NCBI GenBank assembly: GCA_022072505.1
Contig: JAJVHU010000041.1
Span: 6,474-58,296, forward strand
From: Phycisphaerae bacterium
Lineage (GTDB): Bacteria; Planctomycetota; Phycisphaerae; UBA1845
Direction: 5' to 3'
Length of the DNA stretch: 51,823 nucleotides
In this document: piece by piece, positions 8,407 through 16,748 of the stretch
Layout: each line of letters starts with the position of its first letter
Position numbering within the stretch: position 1 is the stretch's first letter
The notes under the pieces: model-generated
Seen by the model: the letters and a program-made list of their open reading frames with translations, nothing else
The model's database searches: none
Told to the model about the DNA's origin: nothing
Translations under genes and position numbers: made by a program

Positions 8407-10776
8407 TCATTGGCGCTCGCGTCGGCGACCGGATCGACGGCCCGGGCGGTAACCGGCGCCGCCCGACCGGGCGCCGGGAGCGTTTGAACCGGGCGTCTGC
8501 CCGCCCGACGGTCTCCGCCCCGTCGAGTGATAATGATCCTCGTCTTCAGACATGCTGCGGGCCAGATCCCACTCCGATTCCGACGCAGCGGCGCCGGACG
8601 CCGGACGCTCGCCGGCCTGGTTCCGCCGCGCGATCCGCTCCGCCTCCTGACGCCGGGCCTCGATCGCCTCACGCGGCGGGCGCGAGGGAATCAGCGCGTC
8701 GCAGCCGTCGCCGATGAGATCGGCGCGGCCGTGATCCAGCAGCAGGCGGCGGACCGTGAAGTAGTTGGCGGGCTTGAAGAACTGCAGCAGCGACCGCTGG
8801 AACCTGCGTTCGCGCAGGCGCGTGGCCACGTGGACGGGTTTCATCGTCATCGGGTCCAGCCCCGTGTAATACATGCACGTCGCCAGGTCCATCGGCGCGG
8901 GGATGAAGTCCTGCACCTGGTCCGGGCGATAGCCGTTGCGCTTCAGAAACACCGCCAGCTCGATCATGCTTTCCACGGTGCTGCCCGGATGCGAGCTGAT
9001 GAAGTACGGCACGAGATACTGCCTCCTGCCGGCGCGCTTCGAGATGTCGCGGAACTGGCCGGAGAAATCCTCGAAATCCTCGGGACGCGTTTTCTTCATC
9101 AGGGCCAGCGTCTTGTCATCCGTGTGCTCGGGCGCGACCTTGAGGTGTCCGCCGACGTGATGCAGCGTCAGTTCCTCCATGTATTCCGGGCTTCGTCGAG
9201 CGAGATCCATCCGCACGCCGCTGGCCACCAGCACCTTCTTCACCCCCTTCCGCCCGCGAGCCTCGCGCATGACGTCGATCAGCGGTCCGTGATCCGTCCC
9301 CAGCAGCGGGCAGATCTTCGGGTGAACGCAGGAGAGGCGGCGGCAGATCGCCTCGATCTCGGGCTTCGTGCAGACCATCTTGTACATGTTCGCGGTCGGA
9401 CCGCCCAGGTCGCTGATCGTGCCCTTGAAGGCGGGATCGGCCGTGAGCGTGTTCACCTCGCGCAGGATCGAGTCCTTGCTGCGCGACTGGATGATCCGCC
9501 CCTGGTGCATCGTGATCGAGCAGAAGGTGCATCCGCCGAAGCATCCGCGCATGAGGGTGATCGAATCCTTGATGACCTGATGCGCCGGGATCGGCTCGGC
9601 GTACGACGGATGCGGGCGGCGCGTATACGGCAGGTCGTAATACCGATCCAGGTTGGACTCGGATTCCGGCAGGCGTGGAGGGTTCACCACCACGTGCTGA
9701 TCGCCGCAGCGTTGCACCAGCGTCTTCGCGTTGTAGGGATTCGTCTCGAGGTGATACTTCCGCGTGGCCTCGGCGAACTTGAGCTTGTCGGACCTGACCT
9801 CCTCATACGACGGAAGCGTCACGACATCGGCGCCCGAGGGCGGCGCCTCCTTTGCGCCGAGCGCATACGCGACGCCGCGCATGTCGCGCAGGGCCTTCAA
9901 GCTGTCTCGGGCGCGGACGGAAGACGGAATGCTGTGCGGAATGCTGAATGAAGAATGCTGAATTGAAGGGTCGCGTCCCGATTCCACCTTCCTCGTCGTC
10001 ACGCCCGTCGCGCAAGCACCCCCATTCCGCATTCCGCATTCCGCATTTCGCATTCTCTTCGCGATTTCCACGATCGCCGACTCGCCCATCCCGTACACCA
10101 GCAGGTCGGCCTTGCAGTCCAGCAGGATGGATCGCTTCACGGTGTCGGACCAGTAGTCGTAATGCGCGAGTCGGCGCAAACTCGCCTCGACCCCCCCCGC
10201 GATGATCGGCACGTCCTTGTACGCCTCCCGCGCGCGGTGACAGTAGGCGAGCGTCGCACGGTCGGGGCGCAGTCCGATCCGCCCGCCCGGCGAGTAGGCA
10301 TCGTCGTTGCGCACCTTCCGGTTCGCGGTGTAGTGATTGATCATCGAATCCATGTTGCCCGCGGACACGGCGAAGAAGAGGTTGGGGCGTCCGAACGTCC
10401 GCCACGGTTCGCACGAGTGCCAGTCGGGCTGCGCCAGGATGGCGACGCGGAAGCCCTCCGCCTCCAGCACGCGACCCAGCAGCGCCATGGCAAAGCTGGG
10501 ATGATCGACATAGGCGTCGCCGGTGACGAAGACGACGTCCACCGCGTCCCACCCGCGCTCGTCCATCTCGGCGCTCGTCATGGGCAGAACGGCGGAGCGT
10601 CTCTCCGAGACGCCATCAGCCAGGCGATTCCGCGAGGCGGGGTTCCCGGACGCACATTCCCGCGATCGTTCGGATCCCATCGCGCGCGCCGCTCCGGACG
10701 CCTCTCCGCGTTTGATGTGAAGTGGAACGAACTCATCCGCGCCGGGCGATCGTCCGGCGCTTCCGTCGGTATCCAT
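8407..10776 (-). CDS. ygiQ: YgiQ-family radical SAM protein with an inserted segment
   Basis: A 789-residue protein aligned by eye with Escherichia coli Ygi[43 protein letters not shown] and [20 protein letters not shown] match closely. The iron-sulfur motif [10 protein letters not shown] gives Cys412, Cys416 and Cys419. [11 protein letters not shown] and the APEHT region follow. The C-terminal 90 residues are low-complexity and basic. Residues about 241-284 are encoded by a repeat element (9925-10055) in the place of a variable linker. The start at 10776 has AGAGG upstream, but the N-terminal 70 residues before [12 protein letters not shown] also look added. YgiQ proteins bind a 4Fe-4S cluster and AdoMet; their reaction is unknown. 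Confidence 0.9.
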   Translation of the reverse strand: MDTDGSAGRSPGADEFVPLHIKRGEASGAARAMGSERSRECASGNPASRNRLADGVSERRSAVLPMTSAEMDERGWDAVDVVFVTGDAYVDHPSFAMALLGRVLEAEGFRVAILAQPDWHSCEPWRTFGRPNLFFAVSAGNMDSMINHYTANRKVRNDDAYSPGGRIGLRPDRATLAYCHRAREAYKDVPIIAGGVEASLRRLAHYDYWSDTVKRSILLDCKADLLVYGMGESAIVEIAKRMRNAECGMRNGGACATGVTTRKVESGRDPSIQHSSFSIPHSIPSSVRARDSLKALRDMRGVAYALGAKEAPPSGADVVTLPSYEEVRSDKLKFAEATRKYHLETNPYNAKTLVQRCGDQHVVVNPPRLPESESNLDRYYDLPYTRRPHPSYAEPIPAHQVIKDSITLMRGCFGGCTFCSITMHQGRIIQSRSKDSILREVNTLTADPAFKGTISDLGGPTANMYKMVCTKPEIEAICRRLSCVHPKICPLLGTDHGPLIDVMREARGRKGVKKVLVASGVRMDLARRSPEYMEELTLHHVGGHLKVAPEHTDDKTLALMKKTRPEDFEDFSGQFRDISKRAGRRQYLVPYFISSHPGSTVESMIELAVFLKRNGYRPDQVQDFIPAPMDLATCMYYTGLDPMTMKPVHVATRLRERRFQRSLLQFFKPANYFTVRRLLLDHGRADLIGDGCDALIPSRPPREAIEARRQEAERIARRNQAGERPASGAAASESEWDLARSMSEDEDHYHSTGRRPSGGQTPGSNAPGARSGGAGYRPGRRSGRRRERQ
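9925..10055. repeat. Inverted arrays of ~7-base words inside ygiQ
   Basis: On the right (10023-10055) the word ATTCCGC repeats about four times in slightly varied form; on the left (9925-9966) its reverse complement GGAATGC recurs about four times. About 55 bases separate them. The element keeps the ygiQ frame and adds peptides such as RNAECGMRN. Confidence 0.75.
10597..10613. repeat. 7-bp hairpin word within the ygiQ N-terminal coding region
   Basis: GCGTCTC-TCC-GAGACGC is a perfect stem-loop. It lies in the part of ygiQ that has no counterpart in E. coli YgiQ. Confidence 0.5.
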
Positions 10777-11059
10777 GATGAAGACCTCTGATCCGCCCCC
10801 GTCCGGACGTGCCGCACCTTCCGCGAACATCCGCCAGCCGCCGCCCTCGCGGGGGAAACCCTTGCGTGTGATGATAGGATACCGGGGAACGGGTTGTCGT
10901 CCAGCAAAGGACACGGGGGATGACGGAGTTCACGGAAAACGCCGCGGCATTCCCCCTGAAAGGCCGGCCGAGTTCGAGGCCGCCGCTCAGCGACCGCTGG
11001 AAATGTGTTTCCGCTGCGCCTTCATCAAGACGTACGAGCGGTGATGGATGACGCGAGGT

Positions 11060-11310
11060 TCAATACTTCGCGATGTGCGCCACCGCCGCCGCGACGATCC
11101 GCGACTCCACTTCCGGAATCGTCCCGTCCACGACCGCGCCGGCCGCCTGGTTGTGACCGCCGCCGTTGAACTGCTTCGCGAGGTCGAGCACGTCGACGTT
11201 GCCTTCGCCGCGGAAGTTGATCCGCGTCTTGCCCTTGTTCCCCTCGCTCAGCAGGAATGAGAGCTTCGTCCTGTGCCGTGCAGCCGGCGCCCGTGATGTC
11301 CACTCGGCCT
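11060..11310 (-). pseudogene. Relic of the 3' end of a second nrnA
   Basis: Read leftward, this stretch encodes LSFLLSEGNKGKTRINFRGEG and on to HIAKY, about 83% identical in DNA to the end of the intact nrnA at 12291-13319. Upstream, ITGAGCTAQD appears in another frame: about 14 codons (IDDQVSVPRSLRGV in the intact gene) are deleted and the frame is broken. The DHHA1 RNA-binding part is kept but the catalytic DHH part is missing. The degree of divergence argues against a fresh tandem duplication; see the mosaic-locus finding. Confidence 0.8.
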
Positions 11311-11504
11311 CAGGCTCAACGTATTCGATCGTGCTAGGGCCTGTCGCTGGACTGCCGCAACATTTCCGCGCCGAATGACGAACTTCCAATGGCCCGTACC
11401 CGGCGCGTGCATCCTCGGCTCACGTTGGTAGTGTACCGACACTTGAGGCGCGGATGAGCTAGCCTCCGCGTCCGCAGGCAGGGTACGGGCGCGAACGAAC
11501 GAGC

Positions 11505-12116
11505 GTGAAGATCATTTGTTACATTGACGGGTTCAACCTCTACCACGGCCTGCGAACGAAAGGCTGGAGGAAGTACTACTGGCTTGATCTTTGGGCCTTG
11601 GCGGAGTGCTTCTTGAGACCCGGGCAGACGCTGGTGGAAGTTGTTTACTGCACGACGCTTATCAAGAACGATCCGCCGGATCAGCAGCGCCAACGGGATT
11701 TCATCAACGCGCTCCAGGCGCATAGAAACCGGCTGAAGGTAGTCTACGGGCATTACCTCGCGAAGCGAGTGACGTGCTTCAGGTGTGGCAGCCAGTACAC
11801 CCGACACGAAGAGAAGATGACGGATGTGAATCTCGCGTGTCACCTGCTCACGGATGCCATGGATGACCGTTTCGATGTGGCGCTGTTGGTCTCGGGCGAC
11901 AGCGACCTCGTGCCGCCGGTGCAAATCGTCCGCGAACGGTGGTCCACGAAGCGGGTGATCGTCTTGTTCCCACCCAACCGGCAGAGCGACGCCCTGAAGC
12001 AAGCCGCAAACGGCTACCTGAACATCGGTGAGGACAAACTCAAACGCTGCCTCCTACCGCCGCAGGTCGAGGTCGCTCCCGGAAAACACGTTCGACGTCC
12101 GCCGGAGTGGGCGTAA
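11505..12116 (+). CDS. NYN-domain (PIN-like) putative ribonuclease
   Basis: A 203-residue protein starting with GTG. YIDGFNLYHGL (Asp8), EKMTDVNLACHLLTDA (Asp107) and ALLVSGDSDLVP (Asp132, Asp134) form the acidic set of the NYN fold, a PIN-like nuclease domain. CFRCG (residues 91-94) may be half of a metal site. Proteins of this size are often annotated as LabA-like or NYN proteins and many are linked to RNA processing or defence. It is the only gene on the plus strand in this minus-strand block and sits between the nrnA relic and the intact nrnA, which suggests an accessory gene. Confidence 0.85.
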   Translation: MKIICYIDGFNLYHGLRTKGWRKYYWLDLWALAECFLRPGQTLVEVVYCTTLIKNDPPDQQRQRDFINALQAHRNRLKVVYGHYLAKRVTCFRCGSQYTRHEEKMTDVNLACHLLTDAMDDRFDVALLVSGDSDLVPPVQIVRERWSTKRVIVLFPPNRQSDALKQAANGYLNIGEDKLKRCLLPPQVEVAPGKHVRRPPEWA

Positions 12117-12125
12117 AAATGATAG

Positions 12126-12168
12126 ACGCCCACTGGAGTGGGCGTCGGGCCAGCCCTCCCGGGCTGGC
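12126..12168. repeat. Two tandem perfect hairpins after the NYN gene
   Basis: ACGCCCACT-GG-AGTGGGCGT (12126-12145) and GCCAGCCC-TCCC-GGGCTGGC (12149-12168). The second half of the first also occurs at the end of the NYN gene (GGAGTGGGCGT). No T-run follows, so palindromic words are more likely than a terminator. Confidence 0.65.
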
Positions 12169-12290
12169 GGGGTTAACTACCGGGAGTATACGGTACTATC
12201 CGGACCAAGTCAATCCAACGTACGAGTCAGAACTTTACTGCGGTTCAACACTCGGGATGGTCGCACGATTGCGACGATCGGACAATCCTC

Positions 12291-13319
12291 TCAGGCGTAC
12301 CTGCCGATGTGCTCCACCGCCGCTGCCACGACTCGGGATTCGACGTCCGGGATCGTGCCGTCAATCACCGCGCCGGCCGCTTGACTGTGCCCGCCGCCGT
12401 TGAACTGCTTGGCAAGGTCGAGCACATCCACGTTGCCTTCGCCGCGGAAGTTGATGCGCGTCTTGCCCTTCACCCCCTCGCTCAGCAGAAACGAGAGTTT
12501 CACGCCGCGCAAGGACCTTGGCACGGACACCTGGTCGTCGATGTCCTGCGCCGTGCAGCCGGCGCCGGTGATCTCCGCGTGCGTCAGCGTGCTGTACGCG
12601 ACGCGCCCGTCGGCGACGACCTTCGTGTTCGCGTAGACGTGCCGCAGCAGGTCGAACTCGCTGCGCGTCTGGCTGCGGCAGAGGTTTTCGCACAGTTCGC
12701 TGACGTTGGCGCCGAGTGCCACAAGCTCAGCAGCGATGCGCAGGCTTTCCGCCGAGGTGCTCGGCAACGAGAAGCCCAGCGTGTCGCCGTGGATGCCGCC
12801 GTAAAGCATCGTCGCAGCCATCGGTGAGATCGGCTTGCCCGCGGCGACGAGCAGCTTGTACACGATTTCCGCGCAACTCGTGGCGTCGGGGATGACCCAG
12901 TTCACGTCGCCGAACTGCGTATTGGTGTCGTGATGGTCGATGTTGATGACCGGCCGGCCCGCGGTCCAGTCCACGTCCTTGAACACCGGCTCGACGTTGC
13001 AGCGCGGCTTCTTGGCCGTGTCGAGCACGACGAAGCCGTCGGCGTTTTTGTAGTCCTCCGGCGTCGCGATCTCGACCTTCGCCCATTCGTGCATGAAGGC
13101 GTTCTTCTGCGACAGCGACCCCTTCGGCAGCGCGACCTTGGGCCGGCAGCCGTTTCCCGCATACGCGAGCGCGAATCCGAACATCGAGCCGAGCGCGTCC
13201 GTGTCGGGCACGACGTGGGCGACAACGACGGGGTTGCGCATTATCGATACTCGCTCCAGCACATCCGCGGGAGCGCAGCAGCGACTGGACAGGTCGTTCT
13301 TTTCTGTCCTGGTGCTCAT
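12291..13319 (-). CDS. nrnA: DHH-family phosphoesterase, NrnA-like oligoribonuclease
   Basis: A 342-residue protein with both halves of the family. The DHH domain has VVAHVVPDTDALGS (His35, Asp39, Asp41), VVLDTA (Asp100) and NIDHHDTN (DHH at 128-130), which bind two metals; the DHHA1 domain ends in KTRINFRGEG and FNGGGHSQAAGA. NrnA enzymes degrade short RNA oligonucleotides and some hydrolyse pApA, cyclic dinucleotides or 3'-phosphoadenosine phosphate. The last activity would fit a neighbourhood with sulfate assimilation genes, but it is only inference. Its start overlaps the stop of the antitoxin gene upstream (ATGA), so translation may be coupled. Confidence 0.9.
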   Translation of the reverse strand: MSTRTEKNDLSSRCCAPADVLERVSIMRNPVVVAHVVPDTDALGSMFGFALAYAGNGCRPKVALPKGSLSQKNAFMHEWAKVEIATPEDYKNADGFVVLDTAKKPRCNVEPVFKDVDWTAGRPVINIDHHDTNTQFGDVNWVIPDATSCAEIVYKLLVAAGKPISPMAATMLYGGIHGDTLGFSLPSTSAESLRIAAELVALGANVSELCENLCRSQTRSEFDLLRHVYANTKVVADGRVAYSTLTHAEITGAGCTAQDIDDQVSVPRSLRGVKLSFLLSEGVKGKTRINFRGEGNVDVLDLAKQFNGGGHSQAAGAVIDGTIPDVESRVVAAAVEHIGRYA

Positions 13320-13555
13320 GGATGCGTCTCCGTTCCTTCCACAACAGCCTCGCCCGGGTGATCGTCGGCTTCCAACGGTCTTGGGCGCGCGGGTCTGGGC
13401 GGTCGACGCACCACAACGTGGCCACTGGTATGCTGACGACGCTGTGCATCCTGCGCGATGGCGTCGATATCGAAATCGAACTTGCTTGCCAGACTCATGC
13501 GCGCTTCCCTGACTTCGTCCACAATGGGATCCCTTGTCGTCATCGCTTCAGGCAT
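13316..13555 (-). CDS. Small antitoxin-like protein paired with VapC-type toxin
   Basis: A 79-residue protein. Its first half, TTRDPIVDEVREARMSLASK followed by FDFDIDAIAQD, matches a widespread family of small proteins found next to PIN-domain genes ('DPIVEEV-..-R..-..-..-D-DAI'), taken as antitoxins. The tail is Pro/Arg-rich and degenerate, and it runs up to the nrnA start; the last 25 residues may be readthrough into sequence added at the junction. It overlaps the toxin gene upstream by eight bases. The toxin-first order is the reverse of the usual one. Confidence 0.65.
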   Translation of the reverse strand: MPEAMTTRDPIVDEVREARMSLASKFDFDIDAIAQDAQRRQHTSGHVVVRRPPRPARPRPLEADDHPGEAVVEGTETHP

Positions 13556-14051
13556 CCATCAACTCCTCGGGCGTGCAAATAATAGGCGCCTTAACCTCAT
13601 GATCCTCGCACAAGGACTCTATCCTCGACCGATACTTCGCATTGGCGATGTGGGCGCAATTCAGCGTCAAGAGGTAGTCCATCCCGTTTGTCGCGGCCAC
13701 CGCAATGTGAAGCGCGTCGGTCGCCGCTCGGTTCGGCAAAGGAATCTGACTCAGAAGTGCCTTTGCCAACGCACGACCAGCATCGGTCACGTCGAGCACG
13801 GGCAAACCGGCGAGGACTTGCAACCGCCGTGCGACGGCCTCAGGATCACCAACAGATGCCTCATCGAGCACGAATTGTGAGATGAATACTTCGAATCGAC
13901 CCCGCTTACGATCCCACCACTCCCTAACCATCTCCTGGTGAGCAGCAACAATCAAGTCGCGGCTTGGACGGGATGTCAGGTAGCTGGGAATCGTGGTCTC
14001 AACATAAACGGTATTCCCCATGCCCGCATTTCCAGGCTCTTCATTCGCCAC
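13548..14051 (-). CDS. vapC: PIN-domain toxin (VapC-like)
   Basis: A 167-residue PIN-domain protein. VYVETTIPSYLTSRPSRD opens the domain with Glu in place of the usual first Asp, a form known from a PIN subfamily. SQFVLDEASVGDP, TDALHIAVAATNGMDYLLT and the closing IANAKYRSRIE provide the other acidic and core positions. The family cleaves RNA in a metal-dependent way and is held by a cognate antitoxin, here the gene immediately downstream. Start may be GTG 14051 or ATG 14021; neither has a strong ribosome binding site. It lies directly left of the nrnA-sat hybrid relic. Confidence 0.8.
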   Translation of the reverse strand: MANEEPGNAGMGNTVYVETTIPSYLTSRPSRDLIVAAHQEMVREWWDRKRGRFEVFISQFVLDEASVGDPEAVARRLQVLAGLPVLDVTDAGRALAKALLSQIPLPNRAATDALHIAVAATNGMDYLLTLNCAHIANAKYRSRIESLCEDHEVKAPIICTPEELMDA

Positions 14052-14078
14052 GTACTCATCCGTCGAAACCGGCAGAAG

Positions 14079-14411
14079 CTAGCACGGCGCCAACGGCTTG
14101 CGTGCAACCACCCCTGCTTCATGCTCTTGACTCAGAATGTCCGCGATTTCCGGCCGCGTGAACTCCTGCGGCGGGCGCTCGCCCTTCGGCAACCCCACCT
14201 TCGGCCGGCAGCCATTGCCCGCGTAGGCCAGCGCGAATCCGAACATCGACCCCAACGCGTCGGTGTCGGGCACGACGTGTGCGACGACGACGGGGTTGCG
14301 CAGCAAAGCGATGCGATCCACGACTTTGCGTGGGAAAGTGTCTTGCGCGGATGCACAGCGAGTGATTGACATAATGTCCAAGCCGATGTTCGGCCTCGAG
14401 CAGTTGGTCAT
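14079..14411 (-). pseudogene. Hybrid relic: nrnA 5' end joined to sat 3' end
   Basis: The frame encodes NPVVVAHVVPDTDALGS through CRPKVGLPKG, the start of NrnA, and then continues as GERPPQEFTRPEIADIL, the end of Sat. The nrnA part is only about 85% identical to the intact gene. The sat part (14111-14187) is identical to the intact sat over roughly 77 bases except for one inserted base, which shifts the frame near the end. The two parents share GAAGGG at the junction. It lacks the DHH motif and the Sat catalytic residues, so it cannot act as either enzyme. Confidence 0.85.
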
Positions 14412-14427
14412 TCAGACCTGACTTGCA

Positions 14428-15723
14428 CTATTCACGTATAAAACTCGCAGCGCCATTTCTAGGTCGGCTTCCGTTGTGGCCGAAATTGGCGCGGCAGGAA
14501 TATGTCCACCGCAATTGGCGACCCTTGATCTGTCCGGCACCAGATTCACCCGCAAAGGTGACATCCTCTGATGCCGCTCCTCCCCGCATCCATTTGAGTG
14601 TTAGCTGATCGCCCTTTATCCCGAAGCAAAACATGAACGTGCCCGGCGCACGTGGTCTCGTGACTGAGACTACAACCTCATTATCGCTTCGTGAAAGTAC
14701 TTTTAGAGTCTGGTCTGGTTCTCCATCAAACTCGCCTTTCCAGACACTCCCCTCCGTCAATTCGGCCGCCGGATCAACGACCTTGCGGACCAAGGGACCA
14801 GAATCGTCCCGGGCCGGCCGGGGTGTTATTTTGGCTTCGAGTTCCGCCTCCGTGGCCGAGCGGAGCGGCTTGATGCTGACCGACTCCACCGACACCGCAC
14901 CGGCATCCGTCCAGAGCACAAGGTCACGACTCGGGTTTGAATTCTCACTCTCCTCGGCAGGTGGGATGCTCAGCGGGCGTATAATGCCGAGATCAGCACT
15001 GACCAGCGAGTCTCGAATGGAAAGCACGACGTGATACTCCTTCTCGCCGTCGGGCAACGCCTGTGCGCTTCCCTGCCGCCCGTCGGGAAGGGGAAACCTC
15101 AAGTGCAGAGGCCCTTCGCCGCCCTCGCTTCGCTTCGCCTTCAACTCAAGCTTGTAGGCGCCCGTCGCGAATTCTCCGAACGGGATCGTTTTCTTGTCCG
15201 TGCCGACAACAAAGGAATCCGCCGCGGCGGAATCGGGCTTGTCAGGCTTGGGAGAGAGAAGCGGGCGCCAGGGAGTGATGTCGCTTTCGTTCTGGAACGC
15301 ATCGCGCTCCGCTTCGAGGATCTTGGCGATAGAGTCGGCCATCGCCTTTTTGCTTTCCCTGATGGCCGTTTCATAGTTCTTGACCATATACTCGCGGTGG
15401 TCGATGAACCTCTTGAGTTGGCTCGCGACGTTAACCGAAGCAGGCCAGGCGCCCGTCGACTGGAACGCCTCTCGTTGTTTCGTGACCCCTTCGATCTCCT
15501 CCCACGTTGCGTTCTTGCTCCGGAGGGCATTCTCCGCTTTGTCACAAGCGGCAAGCACCTCATTCGATCGCTCAGTGACGTATTTCTCGTACCTCTTCCT
15601 CGCTGAAGCCAGGTCCGCGATGGCCTGGTCACTCTTGCCGAGCTGCGGCTGTGCAAGAGCTACCGAGCAAACGGCGAGCGCCAGATTTCCAACCAAGATC
15701 GTCGTTACTTGCCTTGACAGCAC
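14428..15723 (-). CDS. Secreted hypothetical protein with coiled-coil region
   Basis: A 431-residue protein. A GTG at 15723 with GGAGAC eight bases upstream gives a normal signal peptide (TTILVGNLALAVCSVALAQ); the longer frame to 15819 would place 32 residues before it and is less likely. Residues 25-170 are charged and helical (LASARKRYEKYVTERSNEVL and similar), probably coiled coil. The rest looks beta-rich, ending in a small domain with FCFGIKGDQLTLKWMRGG. No enzyme motif was seen. It separates the nrnA and sat relics and may be an original resident of the locus. Confidence 0.7.
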   Translation of the reverse strand: MLSRQVTTILVGNLALAVCSVALAQPQLGKSDQAIADLASARKRYEKYVTERSNEVLAACDKAENALRSKNATWEEIEGVTKQREAFQSTGAWPASVNVASQLKRFIDHREYMVKNYETAIRESKKAMADSIAKILEAERDAFQNESDITPWRPLLSPKPDKPDSAAADSFVVGTDKKTIPFGEFATGAYKLELKAKRSEGGEGPLHLRFPLPDGRQGSAQALPDGEKEYHVVLSIRDSLVSADLGIIRPLSIPPAEESENSNPSRDLVLWTDAGAVSVESVSIKPLRSATEAELEAKITPRPARDDSGPLVRKVVDPAAELTEGSVWKGEFDGEPDQTLKVLSRSDNEVVVSVTRPRAPGTFMFCFGIKGDQLTLKWMRGGAASEDVTFAGESGAGQIKGRQLRWTYSCRANFGHNGSRPRNGAASFIRE

Positions 15724-16000
15724 GAATTGTCTCCGAACCTTGAACTTGCCCACGGCAGCGCGCACAACCCCGAGTGAGCGAAGCAACCACCCCACGATCC
15801 ATCGTCCGGGCGCAGACAAAGTGTGTCAAGGTTCGTCGGTAGGCGACTCCCCCAATCGCATTGCTGCGCACTCGCTCAGGGTAGTTTAATCGCTCCACGC
15901 GATCGGGAAATCCGATGATCCGCTGAACTGGATACCCACGCGCCAGCGCAACACGGCGGCGGTGTCGGCGTATTGCGATCAGCAGCCGCCGGTCACGATC

Positions 16001-16200
16001 TTACCCCTGTTTCATCGCCTTGATCAGGATGTCCGCGATATCCGGCCGCGTGAACTCCTGCGGCGAACGCTCGCCCTTCAGCAGCATTTCGCGCACCTTG
16101 GTTCCCGACAGCGACACCTGATCGCCCTCGATGGTCGGGAACGTCTTGTTGCTCACCTTGTCGCTCACCATGCCGCGGTTATCGTACGGCCCGTGGCTGC
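16001..16200 (-). pseudogene. Relic of the 3' end of a second sat
   Basis: Encodes MVSDKVSNKTFPTIEGD and onward to the last residue IKAMKQG with a proper TAA stop, the final 55-60 residues of sulfate adenylyltransferase. DNA identity to the intact sat is about 86%, so it is a different lineage of the gene. The copy begins two bases after the hicA stop codon. Only the C-terminal part is present, without the HxxH active site. Confidence 0.85.
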
Positions 16201-16201
16201 A

Positions 16202-16414
16202 TCACAGATCGCCTGGCGTCAAACCCGTCCGCTTTGCGATGCGGTTCAGCATACGTGGGCCGATTTCATCCGCGTCGTGGAATGCAAACACGAAGTCCGG
16301 CCACCCTGTTCGCTCCAGCGTGCGGTGCGAACCGGATTGACGCTTGATCGACCATCCGAGCCTCAGCAACGCCTTGAGAACCCGGGAGGCGCGGGTTGCC
16401 GGCCAGTCTCCCAT
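16202..16414 (-). CDS. hicA: HicA-type toxin
   Basis: A 70-residue HicA (YcfA) family protein. RVLKALLRLGWSIKRQSGSH contains the family's GSH turn with the catalytic His30, and the rest (HDADEIGPRMLNRIAKRTGL) matches the C-terminal helix. HicA toxins have a double-stranded RNA-binding fold and cleave mRNA. It follows hicB with three bases between them, an operon with antitoxin first. Its stop is next to the sat relic. Confidence 0.85.
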   Translation of the reverse strand: MGDWPATRASRVLKALLRLGWSIKRQSGSHRTLERTGWPDFVFAFHDADEIGPRMLNRIAKRTGLTPGDL

Positions 16415-16417
16415 GAA

Positions 16418-16621
16418 TTACGCCACAATCGAAAAAACCGCCTCCACTTCCGGCAAATCCTCGCCGCGCTCGAGTCGTTCCGCCAGAACCCGAAGCGCAA
16501 GCGCCTGGGCGCGAGTCATGGCTTCCGCGCGCGTCGCGCCGTACGTCATCACGCCCGGCAAGTCCACGACCTCGGCGATCCAACGCCCGTCCACTTCCTG
16601 CTCAACTTCGACTTTGAACAT
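16418..16621 (-). CDS. hicB: HicB-type antitoxin
   Basis: A 67-residue protein with the HicB N-terminal fold: EVDGRWIAEVVDLPGVMTYG followed by ATRAEAMTRAQALALRVLAE. It is short, without the C-terminal DNA-binding domain of longer HicB proteins, which is common in the small type. It would bind HicA and block it. A ribosome binding site (AGGAGA) lies 12 bases upstream of the ATG. The 127 bases between it and the sat stop may hold the promoter. Confidence 0.85.
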   Translation of the reverse strand: MFKVEVEQEVDGRWIAEVVDLPGVMTYGATRAEAMTRAQALALRVLAERLERGEDLPEVEAVFSIVA

Positions 16622-16748
16622 GTTCGGTCAGGTCTCCTGCCATGCGTCCTCGCGCTGAGGTCATCGTGGAGCGTCGCGGCCATCACAATGATATGCGTTC
16701 GAGTCGTGGACCGGCAACCGGTCAGGCGATGACGATGACAGGTCCGCT

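Noticed and set aside
9925..10055. Insertion sequence in ygiQ
   Set aside because: Too short, no transposase and no target duplication seen; better described as inverted short-word arrays.
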